Below are positions 46,525-57,766 of a DNA stretch of 64,000 bases, piece by piece. Within the stretch, counting starts at the first letter, position 1; every line of letters begins with the position of its first letter. This DNA comes from an uncultured Tenacibaculum sp. (GTDB lineage Bacteria; Bacteroidota; Bacteroidia; Flavobacteriales; Flavobacteriaceae). The stretch lies in assembly GCA_947497895.1 (NCBI GenBank), contig CANMIL010000008.1:1-64000 (forward strand). Direction: 5' to 3'. The position numbers and the translations under genes are program-made. The notes under the pieces were generated by a model, which ran no database searches, was not told the DNA's origin, and was given only the letters and a program-made list of their open reading frames with translations.

Positions 46525-48111
46525 TTAGCTCCTGATGGCTTGTAAATATCTTTTTAGTTGCTTTTTAACAACTGGCATTAAGAAATATAAACCAACCATG
46601 TTAGGGAATACCATTGCAAAAATCATTGCATCTGAGAATGCCCAAATTGAATTCATACTTGCTGCTGCTCCAATTACAACGAAAGTTAAGAATAACATTT
46701 TATATACTAAATCTGCCTTCTTCCCTCTTCCAAATAAGAACTTCCAAGACTGCAATCCATAGTAAGACCAAGATATCATCGTAGAAACAGCGAATAAAAC
46801 TACTGCTATTGTTAAGAACACGTTAGAGAATGGTATGTATTCAGCAAATGCCTTTGCTGTAATACCAGCTCCTTCAACTCTCACACCTTCGATTAATACA
46901 CCTCCAGTTCCATCACCTCCATACTCGAAGAAACCTCCAAAGTTGAAAATAATAATTACTAAAGCTGTCATTGTACAAATAAGTACTGTATCAATAAAAG
47001 GCTCTAATAAAGCAACAAGTCCTTCTGAAGCTGAATATTTAGTTTTTACTGCCGAGTGAGCAATTGATGCAGAACCAGCACCCGCCTCATTTGAGAACGC
47101 TGCTCTTTTGAATCCGACCAACAATACTCCTATAACTCCACCAACTCCAATTGCTTTAGGATTGAATGCTTCACTTATAATTAAACCGATAGCATCGTCT
47201 ACTAAAGAAAAGTTTACTCCTAAAATATACAAACAAGCAAGTAAGTATAATAAAGCCATAAAAGGAACTACTTTTTCTGTAACTGTTGCAATTCTTTTAA
47301 TACCTCCAATAATAATTATACCAACAACAAGAGCTAATATTATTCCGATAATGGCTCCTGCACTTGAACTTTGAAGTCCTAATAACTCCTTGATTACAAC
47401 GGTTGCTTGGTTTGATTGGGCTGCATTACCTCCACCGAATGATCCTCCGATACAGAATATTGCGAAAAGCACAGCTGCTATTTTACCTAAGGTTTCAAAA
47501 CCTTTTTCCTTTAATCCTTTTGACAGATAATACATTGGTCCACCGTACACGGTTCCATCTTCTCCAACATCTCTATACTGTACACCTAAAGTACATTCAA
47601 CAAATTTTGTTGACATTCCTAAAAGACCACAGATGATCATCCAAAAAGTTGCTCCTGGACCTCCTAAAGCAATTGCCAAGGCTACCCCTGCGATATTCCC
47701 ATTTCCAACTGTTCCTGAAACCGCTGTTGCTAGAGCTTGGAAGTGAGAAACCTCTCCTTCTTTACTTTCATCTCTAATGGTTTCAATAGAATCTCCTCCT
47801 GGAGTTACGTCACCATATGCTGGTTCTACAACCGCATGATCAACGTCATCGTACTTACCTCTTACTACATTTATCGCAGTAAAAAAGTGACGAACGTTCG
47901 GAAATCCAAAATAAATTGTGAAAAATGCAGCACTAGCTACAAGTAATATAAGAACAAATGGAGTTCCAAAAACTGGGAAAAAGATAACGCTACTAAAAAA
48001 GTCAGAAACTGGTTTAAACGCCTCATCTATTTGTTGATCTAGTCCTTTTTCTTGTGCAAATGTTAACATTGGTATCATTAACATAATTAGGGACATTAGT
48101 TTTTTCCTCAT
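46525..48111 (-). CDS. Alanine/glycine:cation symporter (AGCS family)
   Basis: About 528 residues and some 10-11 membrane segments. I chose the ATG at 48111; the upstream start at 48183 adds 24 non-conserved residues. Family motifs: TAVSGTVGNGNIAGVALAIALGGPGATFWM, GPMYYLSKGL and FKRAAFSNEAGAGSASIAHSA. It takes up alanine or glycine with sodium. The chosen start gives a 20-residue hydrophobic segment ending TFAQ that looks like a cleavable signal peptide, an addition often seen in Bacteroidota members. Confidence 0.93.
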   Translation of the reverse strand: MRKKLMSLIMLMIPMLTFAQEKGLDQQIDEAFKPVSDFFSSVIFFPVFGTPFVLILLVASAAFFTIYFGFPNVRHFFTAINVVRGKYDDVDHAVVEPAYGDVTPGGDSIETIRDESKEGEVSHFQALATAVSGTVGNGNIAGVALAIALGGPGATFWMIICGLLGMSTKFVECTLGVQYRDVGEDGTVYGGPMYYLSKGLKEKGFETLGKIAAVLFAIFCIGGSFGGGNAAQSNQATVVIKELLGLQSSSAGAIIGIILALVVGIIIIGGIKRIATVTEKVVPFMALLYLLACLYILGVNFSLVDDAIGLIISEAFNPKAIGVGGVIGVLLVGFKRAAFSNEAGAGSASIAHSAVKTKYSASEGLVALLEPFIDTVLICTMTALVIIIFNFGGFFEYGGDGTGGVLIEGVRVEGAGITAKAFAEYIPFSNVFLTIAVVLFAVSTMISWSYYGLQSWKFLFGRGKKADLVYKMLFLTFVVIGAAASMNSIWAFSDAMIFAMVFPNMVGLYFLMPVVKKQLKRYLQAIRS

Positions 48112-48207
48112 AATGTGTATGTATGTGATTAGTTTTTTTGATTTAGTGGGTCGCAATATCTTAAAAAATTGAAGTTTCCCCAACTTTTCTTAGTTAAAAG
48201 TGTTTTT

Positions 48208-49107
48208 TTAAGTTATAATTTGTTTAAAATTTTGAAGATCTTCTTTAAAATTTCTAAGCTCTATTCCTAACTCTTTTTTTGTCTTACTCAAGTCAAATCC
48301 CGTTTTTTCAGGACGTTGTGCTCTTTGATTTAGTTCTTTTGAAGATATCGGAGATATTAATTCTTTGTTCAGATTGAATGTTTCTGCGATTTGAATAGCA
48401 ATATCATAAATACTCAAGAGCTCTGTAGAAGAAACATTATAAATTCCATATTTGTTTTTATCAATTGCTGCTTTGCATGCTTCTGCTAAAGTAACCACAT
48501 ACGTAGGCATTCGATATTGATCATCAACAACGTTAATTGACTTTCTCGCTTCAAGTGACTCTTTTACCCAAAGTACAATATTACTTCGTGACATATCATA
48601 AACCTTTCCAAAAACCAGAATGGTTCGTAAAATAGTGTAATCAATACTTGAATTAATCAGTTTGTTTTCTGCTTTTAACTTTGAAAGCCCATAATAACTT
48701 ACTGGATTTGGAGTATCTGTTTCCTTGTAATTACCTTTTTTCCCATCAAAAATAAAATCTGTTGATAAATGAACAAGATGAACATTATTAGTTTCTGAGA
48801 ATTCTATTAAACTTTCAACGGTAGTAACGTTCAGTAAATCACATTCTTCTTTTTCATCTTCACACTGATCCACTTGCGTCATTGCCGCTGTATTAATGAT
48901 TACATCTGGTTGGCACTGATTCAATGCTTCTTGTAATTCTTTTTTATCAGTTAAATCAATTGATATGTATTCAAAGTCTTCTCTTCCGCTTCTATTTTTT
49001 CCTCTTGAAAAACCAACTACCTCATATTTATTAGTTTCTTCTAGTAATAAAGTCAATAAACTCTGACCTAACAATCCGTTACTTCCAGTAACAATAATTT
49101 TCTTCAT
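48208..49107 (-). CDS. SDR-family reductase, RmlD-like (dTDP-4-dehydrorhamnose reductase superfamily)
   Basis: The 299-residue extended SDR protein has the nucleotide motif VTGSNGLLGQSLL, VIINTAAMTQVDQCEDE and the catalytic YYGLSKLKAE (Tyr-x3-Lys). RmlD-type residues are present, but there are no other rhamnose genes nearby, so the substrate is open. Confidence 0.85.
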   Translation of the reverse strand: MKKIIVTGSNGLLGQSLLTLLLEETNKYEVVGFSRGKNRSGREDFEYISIDLTDKKELQEALNQCQPDVIINTAAMTQVDQCEDEKEECDLLNVTTVESLIEFSETNNVHLVHLSTDFIFDGKKGNYKETDTPNPVSYYGLSKLKAENKLINSSIDYTILRTILVFGKVYDMSRSNIVLWVKESLEARKSINVVDDQYRMPTYVVTLAEACKAAIDKNKYGIYNVSSTELLSIYDIAIQIAETFNLNKELISPISSKELNQRAQRPEKTGFDLSKTKKELGIELRNFKEDLQNFKQIIT

Positions 49108-49133
49108 TCAATTATACTATTTGAGAATTTAGT

Positions 49134-50138
49134 TTAAAACAACTCTCTTAATTTATTGATTTGCTCGGGTCGACCAAGAACGATAAGATTGGAATCTGCA
49201 ATAAGCTTTACCGATACGTCTGGATTAATAGTGTACTCTTTTTCAGGAGATCTATATCCTATTACTGTACATCCTGTTTTTTTTCTAAGATCTAAATCTA
49301 GAATTGTTTTACCTAGATACTCAGTTGGCAATTCATTTACATCTACCTCCTCCAAATTTGCTGTTGTATCACCTTCAATCGTTAGCCTGTCTACAAATTC
49401 AATTACATCAGGAGTCACCACTAATAAAGCCATATGCGCTCCACCCAATTTATCTGGCATTATAACATTATCCGCTCCTGCTATTTTCAATTTACTATAC
49501 GAACTCTCTTTAGAAGCACGACTTATAATTTTGCAATTCTTATTTAATTGTCTAGCCGATAAAACCACGAACAAATTATCGGCATCCGAAGGAAGTACTG
49601 TTACCAAATTACTTGCTCTCATAATACCAGCCTTTATTAAAGTTTCATCGGTAGTTGCATTTCCTTCAACATTTAAAATCCCTTTCTCATCCAATTCTTC
49701 AATAAGATCTTTGCTTCTTTCAATCATTACGACCTCTTTTTTATAGCTTCTTAATTTAGATACGGCTTGTCTTCCGTTTCTACCAAAACCACAAACAATG
49801 GTATGTCCCTGTAATTCTTCGATTTTTTTTTGCACTTTTTTTACTTTTAATTGATGAAAAAATTGACCGCTAATTAAATATTCGGAAAAAGATGATACCG
49901 CATAACCAAATATAAATAAGCTCGATAGTATTAAACCAACTGTAAAGATTTTCTCTTCTGCTCCGAATGGATGAACTTCTCCAAACCCAATTGTTGTAAC
50001 GGTAATAACCGTCATATACAAGGCATCGATGAAAGAATAATCAAAAAGCAATGAATACCCTCCTATTCCAATACTAAAAATTAGTACTGAAAAAAAGATT
50101 GCTTTGTATAAACGAGATTTGAAAATTGAATTCATCAT
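49134..50138 (-). CDS. Potassium channel with RCK (TrkA-N/TrkA-C) domain
   Basis: The 334-residue protein has two membrane segments (about 12-30 and 68-88) around the pore helix and filter TVTTIGFGEVHP. A TrkA-N domain (HTIVCGFGRNGRQAVSKL) and a TrkA-C domain follow, matching MthK-type channels gated by a cytoplasmic ligand. Its start codon overlaps the stop of pspC (ATGA), so the pair is co-translated. Confidence 0.92.
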   Translation of the reverse strand: MMNSIFKSRLYKAIFFSVLIFSIGIGGYSLLFDYSFIDALYMTVITVTTIGFGEVHPFGAEEKIFTVGLILSSLFIFGYAVSSFSEYLISGQFFHQLKVKKVQKKIEELQGHTIVCGFGRNGRQAVSKLRSYKKEVVMIERSKDLIEELDEKGILNVEGNATTDETLIKAGIMRASNLVTVLPSDADNLFVVLSARQLNKNCKIISRASKESSYSKLKIAGADNVIMPDKLGGAHMALLVVTPDVIEFVDRLTIEGDTTANLEEVDVNELPTEYLGKTILDLDLRKKTGCTVIGYRSPEKEYTINPDVSVKLIADSNLIVLGRPEQINKLRELF

Positions 50139-50362
50139 AAATCAAAAACTGAAGATCGTTTTGTATAGATCATATCTTTTAAACGTAGTAGAAAAGCCAA
50201 AGTTAAATATAATCCAAAGGAAAGACCTACCGTTACGAATGATATGTAGATAAAAAACAACCGTACATTAACGGCTCTCATACCTAATCTATCTGCTAAT
50301 CGAGACGACACATAGAAACCGTTTCGTTCAAAAAAATATCTTACTGAATTAATGAATGCCAT
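50135..50362 (-). CDS. PspC domain membrane protein
   Basis: The 75-residue protein matches PspC: YFFERNGFYVSSRLADRLGMRAVNVRLFFIYISFVTVGLSFGLYLTLAFLL. One to two membrane segments. It is coupled to the channel gene by a 4-base overlap. In Proteobacteria PspC belongs to the phage-shock response; in this context its role is unknown. Confidence 0.88.
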   Translation of the reverse strand: MAFINSVRYFFERNGFYVSSRLADRLGMRAVNVRLFFIYISFVTVGLSFGLYLTLAFLLRLKDMIYTKRSSVFDL

Positions 50363-50584
50363 CTTTTTGTTTTCAAATTAATCGATAATAAAAGATAAAG
50401 ATATTATAATTATGCAAATTAGTATTCGTTTCACCAATAAAATCAATGCTTTTATTTGTTTACTGATACTATTTTTAGCTATACAAAAGTTCAAATCAAG
50501 TTACTCTTATTTTGTACAATTCAAAACTAAAAGAATCTTCATTTTTATGTATAAGTCTCTAGTTAAAAATACATAAGTATTCCG

Positions 50585-50592
50585 TAAATTTG
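50585..50592 (+). promoter_or_regulatory. uvrA promoter -7 element
   Basis: TAAATTTG, an exact TAnnTTTG, 23 bases before the uvrA start codon. The rest of 50363-50584 shows nothing else recognisable. Confidence 0.6.
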
Positions 50593-50615
50593 CTTTTTTC
50601 CATAAATAACTGAAT

Positions 50616-53444
50616 TTGAAAGAGCAAGAATACATTGAAGTTTATGGGGCAAGAGCCCACAATTTAAAGAACATTGATTTGAAAATTCCTCGTGAAAAAC
50701 TGGTTGTTATTACTGGTTTAAGTGGAAGCGGAAAATCATCTTTAGCTTTTGACACAATTTATGCAGAAGGACAACGACGATATATAGAAACATTCTCAGC
50801 ATATGCTCGTCAGTTCCTAGGAGGATTAGAACGTCCTGATGTAGATAAAATTGATGGTTTATCTCCAGTTATTTCTATAGAACAAAAAACCACTAATAAG
50901 AGTCCAAGATCAACGGTTGGAACTATTACTGAGATTTACGATTTTCTTCGTTTACTTTTTTCTCGTGCTGCTGATGCCTATTCCTATAATACAGGAGAAA
51001 AAATGGTTAGCTATTCAGACGATCAAATCAAAGAACTTATTCTTAAAGATTTTGAAGGGAAACGTATTGCTGTTCTTGCTCCGTTAATTAAATCTAGAAA
51101 AGGGCACTACAGGGAATTATTCGAGCAAATTGCGAAACAAGGATTTGTAAGAGTGCGTGTTGATGGAGAAATTAGAGAAATAGAAAAAGGAATGAAACTC
51201 GATCGTTATAAAACTCATGATATTGAGGTCGTGATTGATCGATTGGTTGTAAATAAAGATTCAGAAAAACGATTAGAAGAAACTATTAAAACTGCGTTGT
51301 ATACTGGTAACAACATTTTAATGGTTATTGATGTTGACAATGTAAAACCAAGATATTTTAGTAGAGAACTCATGTGTCCTACTACTGGAATTGCTTATCC
51401 AAATCCAGAACCTAATACTTTTTCTTTTAACTCACCTAAAGGAGCCTGTGATCATTGTAACGGACTTGGTACTACCAACGAAATAAATTTAAAAAAGGTT
51501 ATTCCTGATGATAGTGTTTCAATAAAAAATGGTGGTATCATCCCTCTTGGAGAACAAAAGAATAGTTGGATATTTAAACAGTTGCAAACTATTGCCGAAC
51601 GTTATAAATTCAAATTATCAGATCCTATTTCAAGTATTCCTGAAGAAGCTTTGCATATTATTCTTAACGGAGGAAAAGAAACGTTTTCTATTCAATCTAA
51701 AGCTGCTGGTGTTACTCGTAAATATGAAATAGACTTTGAGGGAATTATTTCTTTTATACAAAGTCAATATAAAAACTCAGACAGCTCATCAATTAAAAGA
51801 TGGGCTAAAGGTTTTATGGACGAAGTTTCATGCTCTGTTTGTGATGGTAAACGCTTAAAAAAGGAGGCCCTTCACTTTAAAATCAACGATAAAAACATTA
51901 GTCAGCTAGCTCAAATGGACGTTACCGAACTTTTCGGCTGGTTTGAAAACATAGAGTCAAAACTTTCGGAAAAGCAACTTAAAATAGCTACTGAAATACT
52001 AAAAGAAATACGTACAAGAATTCAGTTTTTATTGGATGTTGGGCTTGATTATTTAACCCTAGACAGAACTTCTAAATCACTTTCTGGAGGAGAAGCTCAA
52101 CGAATTAGGTTAGCCACTCAAATTGGTTCGCAACTAGTAGGAGTATTGTACATTTTAGATGAACCAAGTATCGGGCTACATCAAAGAGACAATGAAAAAC
52201 TAATTAATTCTTTGGTTAAACTAAGAGATGTCGGTAATTCTGTTTTAGTTGTTGAACACGATGAAGATATGATAAAACATGCCGATTTTGTTCTTGATAT
52301 TGGCCCAGGAGCAGGTAGACATGGAGGTGAAATTGTTAGTGAAGGTACTTTTGATGATTTAAAATCGCAAAACACTTTAACGGCCGATTATTTATCAAAA
52401 AGAAAGCAAATAGAAGTTCCTAAAAAGAGACGAGAAGGAAATGGTAACTACATTAAACTAAATGGTGCTTCTGGAAATAACTTAAAAAATGTGTCTGTTG
52501 AATTTCCTTTAGGAAAAATGATTTGTGTTACAGGAGTTTCTGGTAGCGGAAAATCTACCTTAATTAACGAAACACTATACCCAATTTTAAATGCTCACAT
52601 ATATAAAGGCGTAAAAAAACCAATGCCATACAAGAGTATTGAAGGACTAGAACATGTTGATAAAGTTATCGATATCGATCAGTCTCCTATTGGAAGAACA
52701 CCCAGATCAAATCCTGCCACTTATACAGGAGTATTTAGTGAAATTAGAAGTTTGTTTGCAAAGACGCCAGAGGCTTCAATTCGAGGGTACAAACCAGGGC
52801 GTTTCAGTTTTAATGTAAAAGGAGGTCGCTGTGAAACGTGTCAAGGTGGTGGAGTTCGTGTTATTGAAATGAACTTTTTACCAGATGTTCATGTTGAATG
52901 TGAGACATGTCAAGGTAAACGTTTTAATAGAGAAACTTTAGAAATTAGATATAAAGGAAAGTCTATTTCTGATGTATTAGAAATGACTATTAATGATGCT
53001 GTAGATTTCTTCGAACATATTCCTAAGATATATAGAAAATTAAAAACGATTAAAGATGTTGGGCTTGGCTATATTACGCTTGGACAACAATCTACTACAT
53101 TATCTGGAGGAGAAGCACAGCGTATTAAATTAGCTAGTGAGCTTTCTAAAAAAGATACAGGAAATACGTTCTATATACTTGATGAACCAACTACAGGATT
53201 ACATTTTGAAGATATTCGAGTGTTAATGGAAGTACTAAACAAATTAACTGACAAAGGAAACACTGTTCTTATTATTGAACACAATCTTGATGTAATTAAG
53301 TTAGCTGATCACATTATTGATGTTGGTTTAGAAGGAGGAAAAGGTGGTGGAAAAATATTGGTAACTGGAACTCCAGAAGCAATTGTTAAACACAGAAAAA
53401 GCTATACAGCTAAATTCTTAAAAAAGGAATTAAAAAGGGTGTGA
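50616..53444 (+). CDS. uvrA: Excinuclease ABC subunit A
   Basis: The 942-residue DNA damage sensor of nucleotide excision repair. It starts with TTG (50616-50618), giving [21 protein letters not shown], the conserved N terminus. Both ATPase units are present ([21 protein letters not shown], and [21 protein letters not shown]), with zinc motifs [16 protein letters not shown] and [16 protein letters not shown]. The stop codon lies in a hairpin (53437-53457). Confidence 0.98.
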   Translation: MKEQEYIEVYGARAHNLKNIDLKIPREKLVVITGLSGSGKSSLAFDTIYAEGQRRYIETFSAYARQFLGGLERPDVDKIDGLSPVISIEQKTTNKSPRSTVGTITEIYDFLRLLFSRAADAYSYNTGEKMVSYSDDQIKELILKDFEGKRIAVLAPLIKSRKGHYRELFEQIAKQGFVRVRVDGEIREIEKGMKLDRYKTHDIEVVIDRLVVNKDSEKRLEETIKTALYTGNNILMVIDVDNVKPRYFSRELMCPTTGIAYPNPEPNTFSFNSPKGACDHCNGLGTTNEINLKKVIPDDSVSIKNGGIIPLGEQKNSWIFKQLQTIAERYKFKLSDPISSIPEEALHIILNGGKETFSIQSKAAGVTRKYEIDFEGIISFIQSQYKNSDSSSIKRWAKGFMDEVSCSVCDGKRLKKEALHFKINDKNISQLAQMDVTELFGWFENIESKLSEKQLKIATEILKEIRTRIQFLLDVGLDYLTLDRTSKSLSGGEAQRIRLATQIGSQLVGVLYILDEPSIGLHQRDNEKLINSLVKLRDVGNSVLVVEHDEDMIKHADFVLDIGPGAGRHGGEIVSEGTFDDLKSQNTLTADYLSKRKQIEVPKKRREGNGNYIKLNGASGNNLKNVSVEFPLGKMICVTGVSGSGKSTLINETLYPILNAHIYKGVKKPMPYKSIEGLEHVDKVIDIDQSPIGRTPRSNPATYTGVFSEIRSLFAKTPEASIRGYKPGRFSFNVKGGRCETCQGGGVRVIEMNFLPDVHVECETCQGKRFNRETLEIRYKGKSISDVLEMTINDAVDFFEHIPKIYRKLKTIKDVGLGYITLGQQSTTLSGGEAQRIKLASELSKKDTGNTFYILDEPTTGLHFEDIRVLMEVLNKLTDKGNTVLIIEHNLDVIKLADHIIDVGLEGGKGGGKILVTGTPEAIVKHRKSYTAKFLKKELKRV

Positions 53445-53457
53445 TAAAATCACACCC
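53437..53457 (+). terminator. Hairpin over the uvrA stop codon
   Basis: GGGTGTGAT pairs perfectly with ATCACACCC around AAA. The uvrA stop (TGA, 53442-53444) is in the left arm. No T run follows, so it is at best a weak terminator or a 3' protective stem. Confidence 0.45.
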
Positions 53458-53521
53458 ACTGGTTAAAACAATAATATATTTATGGAATTAAATATATCTG
53501 GTCAGTTTTTCGTTATTTTTT

Positions 53522-54943
53522 TTAATCTTTACCATCCTTTGAATCTGTAGTGGATGTATATCTTATAATATCTTGATCATTATCATTTCCTGTAAATTGC
53601 TGACCTCCTGAATCTGCCTTCATTGTCACTTTTAACGGTACTTCTCCCGTAGAATTTTCAGGAGAGATAAAAATCGCTTTAATTCCTATTTTTGAAATAC
53701 TATTCCCTGGAAATATTCCGCCATTGCCTGTGTATCTGAATTTATGTAGACCTCTTTCTAGAACATACGTCCAATCTAAATTATCAATGGTTTGCCCGTT
53801 TAAAGTAGTTAATGCTTGATCAAAACTAAACTGAAAACGATCACTATCAGAGATTCGCACTTCAACAGGATTAACACCGTTCGAATTTTCTCCATTTGCC
53901 TCTCCAACAAAAACCACAAAATCTATTCTTCCTTTCGCTCCAACTACTTGCGTTTTACTTGTAAATAATGTAGGAAAATAATCAGGCAATACTGTTTTCA
54001 ATAACGCGAAAGTAAATACGCCATCTCCAGATGGTTTTATTTTGATAGAAGAACTCACCGAATCAATACTTACTATTTCTTCCTGTATCCATTTTTCGCC
54101 ATCCCATCTCGCAACTGTCAATCTATCAAGAAAATCTGACGTCAAAATTGACGATGGTGTTGTCGCTGCATTCCAATAAAATGTTAGGTCAGGCAAAGTA
54201 CTTCCATTAAAATCATCAACAACCCAATACTCCTGATTGTCGATAATTTCTATTCTATCTTCTTTCAAACTTGTATTGTATGTGCCTCCTGGATTTTCCC
54301 ACAAATATTGAGCATCCACTACCGACGAAGTACTCGAAGGAGCTTCCATTTTAAGTTTTCGATAGACATAACTCGTAGCTCTATTGTCTCCAATAGGGAA
54401 CACAAATTCTTGATTTCCTTTTTTACGAACCTTATCTACAACAAAACTTTCTCCTGAAACATTCAAGGCAGTCGCAGACTCATCAAAAATTATTAGCCCA
54501 TTTGTTGAATACGCTATAATTCCATCGGAAAAATCCGCATTTCCATTGATAGTGATATTCTTTTCGATTAAAAATGGAGCTTTCTCACTTGCATTATCAA
54601 AAAGCACATTACTAAATAACGAATTCCCCGTTCCTGCTACTTTTTGGGGCGCTTGGCCTTTAAAATTAAATACTGAAGATTGTGTTTCAAATGATATTTC
54701 TCCTTCATTACTCAAATCATTATAAACAAACATTTCTCCATTGTTAATCAAACTACCCGTCGAACTTACTAATAACTCATCGTAAGTAGCCGAAATACCT
54801 TCATTCCTATTCTCATCTGACACTACATTCTGTTGCGCATTTATTTCACTCCCAATTAAAGTAAGTACAACAAAGAATAAAAAGATATTATCTCTTATTT
54901 TCTTAACAGACTTTTTTAATTTTATTGTTAATCGACCTTCCAT
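53522..54943 (-). CDS. Secreted beta-rich protein of unknown function
   Basis: I chose the ATG at 54943; it leads to a signal-peptide-like hydrophobic stretch (NIFLFFVVLTLIGSEINAQ). The protein of about 473 residues carries features common in Bacteroidota adhesin or gliding-related proteins: SSTGSLINNGEMFVYNDLSNEGEISF, FDESATALNVSGESFVVDKVRKKGNQEFVFPIGDN and TYVLERGLHKFRYTGNGGIFPGNSISKIGI. No type IX sorting domain is visible at the C terminus, which ends DSKDGKD. It begins 32 bp after the tail-fibre-like gene and should share its transcript. Confidence 0.7.
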   Translation of the reverse strand: MEGRLTIKLKKSVKKIRDNIFLFFVVLTLIGSEINAQQNVVSDENRNEGISATYDELLVSSTGSLINNGEMFVYNDLSNEGEISFETQSSVFNFKGQAPQKVAGTGNSLFSNVLFDNASEKAPFLIEKNITINGNADFSDGIIAYSTNGLIIFDESATALNVSGESFVVDKVRKKGNQEFVFPIGDNRATSYVYRKLKMEAPSSTSSVVDAQYLWENPGGTYNTSLKEDRIEIIDNQEYWVVDDFNGSTLPDLTFYWNAATTPSSILTSDFLDRLTVARWDGEKWIQEEIVSIDSVSSSIKIKPSGDGVFTFALLKTVLPDYFPTLFTSKTQVVGAKGRIDFVVFVGEANGENSNGVNPVEVRISDSDRFQFSFDQALTTLNGQTIDNLDWTYVLERGLHKFRYTGNGGIFPGNSISKIGIKAIFISPENSTGEVPLKVTMKADSGGQQFTGNDNDQDIIRYTSTTDSKDGKD

Positions 54944-54974
54944 ATAGAAATTAATTTTAATCAAATTACAACTA

Positions 54975-57470
54975 TTACTTTGAAGATTTCTTAACCAATT
55001 TAGAAAGCTGTTCTATGCGTTCATTCATAAGTGTCATTTCAGAATTAAGTTTCTTGTTTAAATCTTTATTTTCCTTCTTTAAGGATTTAATAGTTTTATT
55101 CAATTCTATAATATGAAGGTATAATTCTTCAACTTTTTCAAGGTTTTGAACCGAGATTTCAGTTAAATCAATCCCCTCTTTCACTCCACTATATGGTGTA
55201 ACTCCGGGTAAATGATGGTTCTTCTTTGTGAACTTTTCTACTTCTTCTAAAGACGGGAATTCGTATTTTTTATTTAGATCCGATTCTCCATCATAATAGT
55301 GATCAAAAACATAATCAGGATACGACTGTGTATCTGATCTAAAAGACGTCGCCTTCACCTCCCCTTCAACGATTAATTTATATCTTGGATTGGAATTATT
55401 TCCACCAATACAAATATTCTGATTAACATCATTAAAAACCATAAAAGGCGTTCCTGCTCCTTGCTTCCTAATAACAAAATCATTCGTATCAGTTCCTCCT
55501 AAATTGTTATCTACATATAATCTCCAGACTACTTTACCATCTCTATCAAAAAATAAATTCGGTTGATCAGCTTTAATTCTTCCATTCCCCACCACTGTCA
55601 ATTTAGATTGAGGATTTGATGTACCAATTCCAACATCTCCATTTGGCTTAAACGTAACTTTATCACCGTTATTATAAAGCCTTAAATCTGCGTTATTTCG
55701 TCCAAAGAACCAATCATTAGCTCCAGACTCTATCCATGTTCCTGCATCCGATCCGTCTAATTTTGCTCTACCTCTTACATGTAATTTAAATGAAGGAGCT
55801 CCTCCAATACCAACATTTCCTGTTCTGGAAATACTACTTGTTCGATCCTCTCCATTAACTCCCCATGCATCACCATCAGTTCCTCCTTGTCCTGCAACAG
55901 TTGACATTGACACTTTCCTAACATTTCCAATACCGTCAACAGTCAAAACTTGATCAGATGTTGCTCCTCCAGCAATTGATCTTATTCTCGTGTTTCCGTT
56001 AACATCTAATTTTGCAGAAGGAGAAACTACTCCAATACCAAAATTACCACTAGAAGTCATTGTCATTTTCTCAGCATTCGCTACTCTAAATCCTATTTTT
56101 TGACCATTCTGAGTATTCAGTAATGTTTGCCCTGAATTATTTTGAATCAATGCATATCCGCTTGTCGTTGCCTGATTTCTATTTGCCAAACCAAGCCAAG
56201 AACCTCCATGACCAACTTGTCCTACCTCTACTCCATTAATCAAAGTATTGCTTCCTGCTCCTTGAATCTCATTTCCATTCATCCAGAGTCTAGTACTCGC
56301 ATTATGATTTCCTAAGTTATCTTTTAACGAATTCAGATTTACGTTATTTCCTTCAGAAATACTTAGAGTTGTCCCAGTAAAACTTAAGGTTTGATCATCT
56401 GTATCTCCTTTTGAACTCACTTCCTCTACTGTTACCTTTCTTATATTTCCATTAGCATCAACAGTTAAAACTTCATCATTCGTTGTTCCAGTGGCTATAG
56501 ACCTAATTCTTGCATTTCCATTCACATCCAATGTTGCGCTTGGATTTTCATTTAAAACCCCTACTCTTTGCGTTCCATTTGACTGGCCTAATAAGTATAA
56601 CAATTTAGTATCTGAGTTTTGTTTATTTCTACCTACTTGGAATCCTAAGTACCTGTTACCTGTATTCGAAGCAGAAGAAACATCTCCTGCACTTATGCGT
56701 GCCAGATTTCCTGATTGTACTGATGAAGCTGTTTGAAAATTAATACCATAATCGTTTCCTCTATTTCCCCAGCCAATGCCATCACCTCCAGATAAAACGT
56801 TTATAATATTAGATCCTTTTGTATTTCTAATCTGAATATTTCCTCCGCTGAAGTAGTGATCTGCTCCATTTTCTGAATTATATTGAAAATTAGTATTGTT
56901 ATAACCAATATATCCTAATCTCGTATCATCCGCTTTTCTAATTTCGAAATAACCAGTATTGTTTGCTCCTCCTTGTCTAATCGATGACCTTCCTTCGCTA
57001 GTTGCTCCTGCTGTAATAACATTACCATCAACAATGTTTTGACCACTCATATCAAGTGTTTTAGTAGCTGTGTGATTTCCTAAATCATCTAACAAACCAC
57101 TCAAACTGATAGTATTTCCATCTTGAATGGAAAGATCTGTTCCAGAAAGTGAAAGTGTTTGATTGTCTGCTCCGCTTAAAGGAACCCATTTGTTTTTATC
57201 CCAATAATAGTACCCTGGAATAACATCATTTGCAGTAGCCGTATTGTAAACCAATAAACTCTCTTTTGAACCTATTGAAACATTACTAACTGTTGTTACA
57301 TCATTTGTCCCTGTCAATTGAACCCTCGGTAACAACACTCCTTTATTCGTTGACACAACTTCAAACTGAGCTGCGTTATCAACTTCTGATGCACCAACGA
57401 CAAATTGACCAAAAATGTTTTGAAAATTACATGCAATTACAAAAACAAAAAAAGTAATTTTTTTTACCAT
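54975..57470 (-). CDS. Large secreted tail-fibre-like protein with C-terminal coiled coil
   Basis: The 831-residue protein has a signal peptide (VKKITFFVFVIACNFQNIFGQ). The middle is made of phage-fibre-like units: LDVNGNARIRSI and LDVNGNTRIRSI, each preceded by GVLNENPS/GVVSPSAK-type stretches; SLSGTDLSIQDGN and SFTGTTLSISEGN head two long copies of one module. The C-terminal 130 residues (DYVFDHYYDGESD, LEEVEKFTKKNHHLPG, LTEISVQNLEKVEELYLHIIELN) are the common Bacteroidota tail with a final coiled coil, distantly like endosialidase chaperones. Probably a trimeric cell-surface fibre; GGGGGT directly precedes the ATG. Confidence 0.78.
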   Translation of the reverse strand: MVKKITFFVFVIACNFQNIFGQFVVGASEVDNAAQFEVVSTNKGVLLPRVQLTGTNDVTTVSNVSIGSKESLLVYNTATANDVIPGYYYWDKNKWVPLSGADNQTLSLSGTDLSIQDGNTISLSGLLDDLGNHTATKTLDMSGQNIVDGNVITAGATSEGRSSIRQGGANNTGYFEIRKADDTRLGYIGYNNTNFQYNSENGADHYFSGGNIQIRNTKGSNIINVLSGGDGIGWGNRGNDYGINFQTASSVQSGNLARISAGDVSSASNTGNRYLGFQVGRNKQNSDTKLLYLLGQSNGTQRVGVLNENPSATLDVNGNARIRSIATGTTNDEVLTVDANGNIRKVTVEEVSSKGDTDDQTLSFTGTTLSISEGNNVNLNSLKDNLGNHNASTRLWMNGNEIQGAGSNTLINGVEVGQVGHGGSWLGLANRNQATTSGYALIQNNSGQTLLNTQNGQKIGFRVANAEKMTMTSSGNFGIGVVSPSAKLDVNGNTRIRSIAGGATSDQVLTVDGIGNVRKVSMSTVAGQGGTDGDAWGVNGEDRTSSISRTGNVGIGGAPSFKLHVRGRAKLDGSDAGTWIESGANDWFFGRNNADLRLYNNGDKVTFKPNGDVGIGTSNPQSKLTVVGNGRIKADQPNLFFDRDGKVVWRLYVDNNLGGTDTNDFVIRKQGAGTPFMVFNDVNQNICIGGNNSNPRYKLIVEGEVKATSFRSDTQSYPDYVFDHYYDGESDLNKKYEFPSLEEVEKFTKKNHHLPGVTPYSGVKEGIDLTEISVQNLEKVEELYLHIIELNKTIKSLKKENKDLNKKLNSEMTLMNERIEQLSKLVKKSSK

Positions 57471-57766
57471 ACCCCCTTATGAATTTAATTCTAATTCTCA
57501 CTTAATAAGCAATTTAGACGATATAATAGTTCTGAAATTACATGAAGGATGTATGTTTATTTTATATAGCCCCTTTATAAATCAGTAAATCCAACTGCTC
57601 AAGTAAGTTTTTTATTTACTTTATTCCGGTTTTAGCCAACTAAAACCTGACCTGGGGGACTTCTATAAAATCTGGGCGATAAAATACAGCTTTTTTCAAC
57701 TATGTCAAACATTTTATCGAAAAAAAGACCACTATCTAACTATAATACAGTTTTTTAGAAATAAAA
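57471..57766. other. Gap with two hairpins
   Basis: About 300 bp without a gene. GGTTTTAG/CTAAAACC (57638-57657, 4-base loop) and CGATAAAAT/ATTTTATCG (57677-57719) are perfect inverted repeats. The region must hold the end of the TPR-gene transcript and the promoter of the fibre operon; no clear -7 element was found. Confidence 0.4.
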
